A stretch of 64,000 nt of DNA from Salipaludibacillus neizhouensis (lineage in GTDB: Bacteria; Bacillota; Bacilli; Bacillales; Salisediminibacteriaceae): assembly GCF_002886185.1 (NCBI RefSeq), contig NZ_KZ614146.1, forward strand, positions 997,234-1,061,233, given 5' to 3'. A program made the position numbers and the translations under genes. This document shows, piece after piece, positions 61,483 through 64,000 of the stretch. The notes under the pieces are model-generated. The model did not search any database. It was not told the DNA's origin and saw nothing but the letters and a program-made list of their open reading frames with translations. Position 1 is the stretch's first letter, and each line of letters starts with the position of its first letter.

Positions 61483-62460
61483 GTGCGCAAATACATAGGA
61501 ACGTTAGGTATTTTTTTGGGTGTCATTTTTTTTAGTGGGTATAGCTCGAATGTAAAAGCTGCGAGTGATTTTTTTGACGAGGGTGAGTTTGATTTCGAAT
61601 TTGAATTGTATGAGAGTGACATTCAAAATGAACGCTGGAATAATATAAATGGACAGAATAGCCTTAATTCGAGTTCTTCAGGACAAACGAATGCTCAGGA
61701 TCAGAATATCTTTAGTGCAGGAAACGATGTGCCGACTTCTGTTCAGGAATCAGGCCAACTGAATCCAACTGGCGGTATGTTGAATGGTCTTCAAGGAAGT
61801 CAGGATGATTTAAGTGGATTAATGTTAGAAGGAGTGTCTTCAGGACTTGGAATCGATTCTCTGATGAGTCAACTGAATCCGCTTAGTGGGCTTGGCTTAG
61901 GCGAGCTTCAACAAAATCTGGGTACGATGAATGAAGACGTAAATGAAGTGGATGAGAATGACGAAACAGAAGAATATAAGTATTATAAGGCGAATGATGT
62001 CGAGGATCTAATGGGAGTCATGAGTGGTCAGCTACCCGAGCCATTTTCATCACCAGTTTCGATAGAAGAGCTTTTAAGCGGATATTTGGATGAGGCTGTC
62101 GATAATACTGAATCCGAGATCGACTTCGCAATGGAAGATAATTTTGAAAAGGCTTTGGAGGAAGAATTTGCTTTAACACCCTTTGAATGGCGGGTAGATT
62201 TCACCGGAATACTTATGTCTTACGAGGATATTCTTGAAGCTGGTGATGGTGAAGATCCTTGGAATGGCGTCATTCGTGAAGAAGGACTGGTCGACTTTTG
62301 GGCGTTTATAAGGATGTCGAATAAGTTAGGAACCTATAATGAGACAGAAAAGGTTCTTAGTACGTTACGATCACATTATGGAGAGTATCAAGATGATGTG
62401 GAAGAGAGAATTGCAGAGCTGGAGGAGAAAGATGTGGCCAGTGGAATTAGCGCAGATTGA
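61483..62460 (+). CDS. secreted acidic protein of unknown function
   Basis: A 325-residue exported protein: signal peptide to ~26 (ending VKAA), then a Ser/Asn/Gln-rich low-complexity region (~45-125) with repeated SGL/LSGL words, an acidic stretch (~150-165) and a C-terminal ~150-residue acidic domain containing FEWRVDFTGILMSYEDILEA and WAFIRMSNKLGTYNETEKVL. No cell-wall anchor or enzyme motif seen. GTG start with GAGAGAGGG upstream. I do not recognise the family. Confidence 0.75.
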   Translation: MRKYIGTLGIFLGVIFFSGYSSNVKAASDFFDEGEFDFEFELYESDIQNERWNNINGQNSLNSSSSGQTNAQDQNIFSAGNDVPTSVQESGQLNPTGGMLNGLQGSQDDLSGLMLEGVSSGLGIDSLMSQLNPLSGLGLGELQQNLGTMNEDVNEVDENDETEEYKYYKANDVEDLMGVMSGQLPEPFSSPVSIEELLSGYLDEAVDNTESEIDFAMEDNFEKALEEEFALTPFEWRVDFTGILMSYEDILEAGDGEDPWNGVIREEGLVDFWAFIRMSNKLGTYNETEKVLSTLRSHYGEYQDDVEERIAELEEKDVASGISAD

Positions 62461-62514
62461 CAAGTGTCTTGGATAAATTGATATGATACACGATTGAGTT
62501 CTCATGCATCTTTT

Positions 62515-62534
62515 GGAAGCAGAGAACAGTCCCC
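62515..62534. repeat. AGAGAACAGTCCCC intergenic word, second copy
   Basis: GGAAGCAGAGAACAGTCCCC, one base different from 55408-55427. Confidence 0.55.
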
Positions 62535-62570
62535 TGCATTCTAAATCGAGTATTTTTTAGGAGAGTTTAT

Positions 62571-63563
62571 ATGATTACTATTAAGGAAATTGCTAAACTA
62601 GCTAATGTATCTGGTGCGACAGTTTCACGTGTAATAAATAATTCGGGTTATGTAAGCGATGGAGTAAGGCAAAAAGTGATGAAAATTGTCGACGAAAATA
62701 AATACGTTCCGAGTGAACATGCGAAGGCATTAAGGACAAAGCACTCTAAAGTAATCGGAGTAATATTACCTCGGATCAGTACGGAGACTGCTAGTAGAAT
62801 TGTCAATGGCATAAATGAAGTATTAGCCCCAGAAGGGTACCAAATTATTCTTGCTTCCAGTGACTTAGAATTACGAAATGAAATTAAATATTTAAAATTG
62901 TTCAAAAGCCGTCAGGTGGAAGGAATCATTTTGAATGCAACGAATACGAGTAAAGAATTAATGGAAGAAGTGGACGACCTAACCATTCCATTTGTTGCAA
63001 TCGGCCAAGAATTAAAAGGGGAATCTTATGTTAGTTATAACAATTACGAAGTTGCAAAAGGTCTGACCAATTACTTGATTAAAAAAGGCCATAAAAAAAT
63101 TGCCTTTATTGGTGTAGATGAAAAAGACACTGCAGTTGGTTATGACAGAAAAAAAGGTTACCTTGATACGATGAAAGATCATTCTCTTTCCATCGATGAA
63201 AATTGGATAAAAACGGGCTCATTTGCTATGACATTTGGTGAGGAATCCATGGAATCGATCATGAATAACTCTTTAACGACACCATCTGCAGTTTTCGCGG
63301 TAACAGATAGATTAGCTATCGGAGCAATGAAATACTTGAAAAAACATCTGTACAAAATACCAGACGATATAGCTGTTGTTGGGATAGGTGCTTCTGAACT
63401 AGCTGAATTTGTTGAACCTGGTTTAACGACTGTGGATTTTAATAATGAAAAGGCAGGACGGGAAGCAGCACAATTAATATTAAACAAAATTCAAGATAAG
63501 GAATATAAGAACAAAGAAATAATTTTAAACTATAGACTAATAGAAAGAGATAGTGTAAGATAA
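62571..63563 (+). CDS. LacI family transcriptional regulator of the adjacent PTS
   Basis: A 330-residue LacI/GalR repressor. The helix-turn-helix is TIKEIAKLANVSGATVSRVI (residues 2-21) with the hinge helix at KALRTKHSKVIGVILP, and the periplasmic-binding-protein-like domain follows (GIILNATNTS, FAVTDRLAIGAMKYLKK, GLTTVDFN). TAGGAGAG precedes the ATG. Three copies of a LacI-type palindrome lie between it and the PTS gene, so it very probably controls that gene and perhaps itself. The inducer is probably the transported sugar or its phosphate. Confidence 0.93.
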   Translation: MITIKEIAKLANVSGATVSRVINNSGYVSDGVRQKVMKIVDENKYVPSEHAKALRTKHSKVIGVILPRISTETASRIVNGINEVLAPEGYQIILASSDLELRNEIKYLKLFKSRQVEGIILNATNTSKELMEEVDDLTIPFVAIGQELKGESYVSYNNYEVAKGLTNYLIKKGHKKIAFIGVDEKDTAVGYDRKKGYLDTMKDHSLSIDENWIKTGSFAMTFGEESMESIMNNSLTTPSAVFAVTDRLAIGAMKYLKKHLYKIPDDIAVVGIGASELAEFVEPGLTTVDFNNEKAGREAAQLILNKIQDKEYKNKEIILNYRLIERDSVR

Positions 63564-63566
63564 CAC

Positions 63567-63692
63567 TGTAACCGATTACAGATGAAAATAAAGCTTAAAT
63601 GCCTTTATTTTTTTAGTTTATGTGTAATCGATTCCACACTAAAAAGGTTGTTTTTAAAGTATTGTTAAATTTATTGTATGTATTCGATTACA
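63567..63692. promoter_or_regulatory. three LacI-type operators TGTAATCGATTACA
   Basis: TGTAACCGATTACA (63567-63580), TGTAATCGATTCCA (63623-63636) and TGTATTCGATTACA (63679-63692), each one or two bases off the palindrome TGTAATCGATTACA. Centres are exactly 56 bases apart, a spacing that could allow looping by a tetrameric or paired-dimer repressor. The last copy is 24 bases before the PTS start. Confidence 0.8.
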
Positions 63693-63715
63693 CAAATGGA
63701 AAGGTGGAGTTAAAG

Positions 63716-64000
63716 TTGTCAGTAAACTCTCAAATCGCTAAGGAACTCATTGAAGCAGTTGGTGGTGAATCTAATATTAGTTCCGTTGCACATTGTGCTA
63801 CGAGACTAAGAATAATGGTCAATGATAAAGAAAAAATTAATCAGGAACAAGTAGAGAATATTGAAAAAGTGAAAGGTGCGTTTTATAACTCTGGACAATA
63901 CCAGGTTATTTTCGGTACCGGAACAGTAAATAAAATTTTTGCCGAGGTTGTAGATCAAGGTGTCTCGGAATCATCCAGAGATGAACAAAAAGCAGATGTA
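63716..64000 (+). CDS. PTS sugar transporter subunit EIIB (3' partial, glucose/sucrose superfamily)
   Basis: Start of a phosphotransferase permease. The 95 visible residues form the EIIB domain with the phosphorylated cysteine C27 in SVAHCATRLRIMV and the downstream GAFYNSGQYQVIFGTGTV typical of sucrose/trehalose/beta-glucoside-type EIIBC proteins. TTG 63716 is the probable start, with AAAGGTGGAG before it. The gene runs out of the window and an EIIC domain is expected to follow. The sugar cannot be named. Confidence 0.9.
   Translation, partial: MSVNSQIAKELIEAVGGESNISSVAHCATRLRIMVNDKEKINQEQVENIEKVKGAFYNSGQYQVIFGTGTVNKIFAEVVDQGVSESSRDEQKADV

Overview
The window is AT-rich chromosomal DNA of an endospore-forming Bacillaceae species (Firmicutes). 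Evidence for this: strong AAGGAGG-type ribosome binding sites, many GTG/TTG starts, a YjcZ-type small sporulation protein, a YteA-type DksA/TraR protein, a KinB-like histidine kinase with a 5TM-LYT sensor, a zinc-free paralogue of ribosomal protein S14 with Zur boxes, and a ydaO/yuaA-type c-di-AMP riboswitch in front of Ktr potassium uptake genes. Species cannot be decided from the sequence. No rRNA, tRNA, prophage, complete insertion sequence or CRISPR array was seen.

Layout. 1-4.9 kb: assimilatory nitrite reduction (nirB partial, nirD, siroheme methyltransferase/HemD-like fusion, nitrite channel). 5-9.2 kb: two DUF421 membrane proteins, a SulP permease lacking its STAS domain, a hydrolase remnant, a coat-like protein and an unannotated 32-residue YjcZ gene. 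9.3-14.5 kb: YteA, then a MoxR/DUF58/DUF4129/ThuA operon in which DUF58 is frameshifted. 14.7-19.6 kb: lipoprotein, three CBO0543-type membrane proteins, DUF488, cardiolipin synthase. 19.9-26.6 kb: glutathione peroxidase, OhrR/Ohr peroxide module with a candidate operator, YfmJ-like oxidoreductase, DUF1801, oligoendopeptidase F, chromate transporter. 27-32.2 kb: two-component system plus ABC exporter, with three GTCAC repeats at 11-bp spacing between the two halves. 32.3-34.6 kb: small membrane protein, GNAT, VanZ, a frameshifted Gfo/Idh/MocA gene. 34.9-40.9 kb: a zinc-homeostasis island (DGC zinc protein, an unknown gene, RpsN2, CobW-type GTPase, YcgR/YcgQ, FAD protein) with three good and one weak Zur-box candidates. 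40.9-51.6 kb: mixed metabolic, signalling and sporulation genes, including a divergent IF-3 paralogue. 51.8-55.3 kb: potassium channel facing a c-di-AMP-riboswitch-controlled ktrAB pair whose ktrA has an in-frame stop. 55.5-58 kb: an ion-driven motor pair resembling ZorA/ZorB but without the usual Zorya effectors. 58.2-62.5 kb: small proteins, a broken AAA ATPase, an Asp/Glu racemase, a secreted protein. 62.6 kb to end: a LacI-type regulator and the start of a PTS permease with three matching operators between them.

Two themes cut across the window. First, several palindromic repeat families occupy intergenic DNA; the most striking has three long copies (25.3, 35.3 and 46.3 kb) with conserved outer arms but changing, still paired, inner stems. 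Second, at least six genes are broken by single-base frameshifts or a stop codon with the remaining sequence well preserved, meaning either recent decay or indel errors in the assembly.
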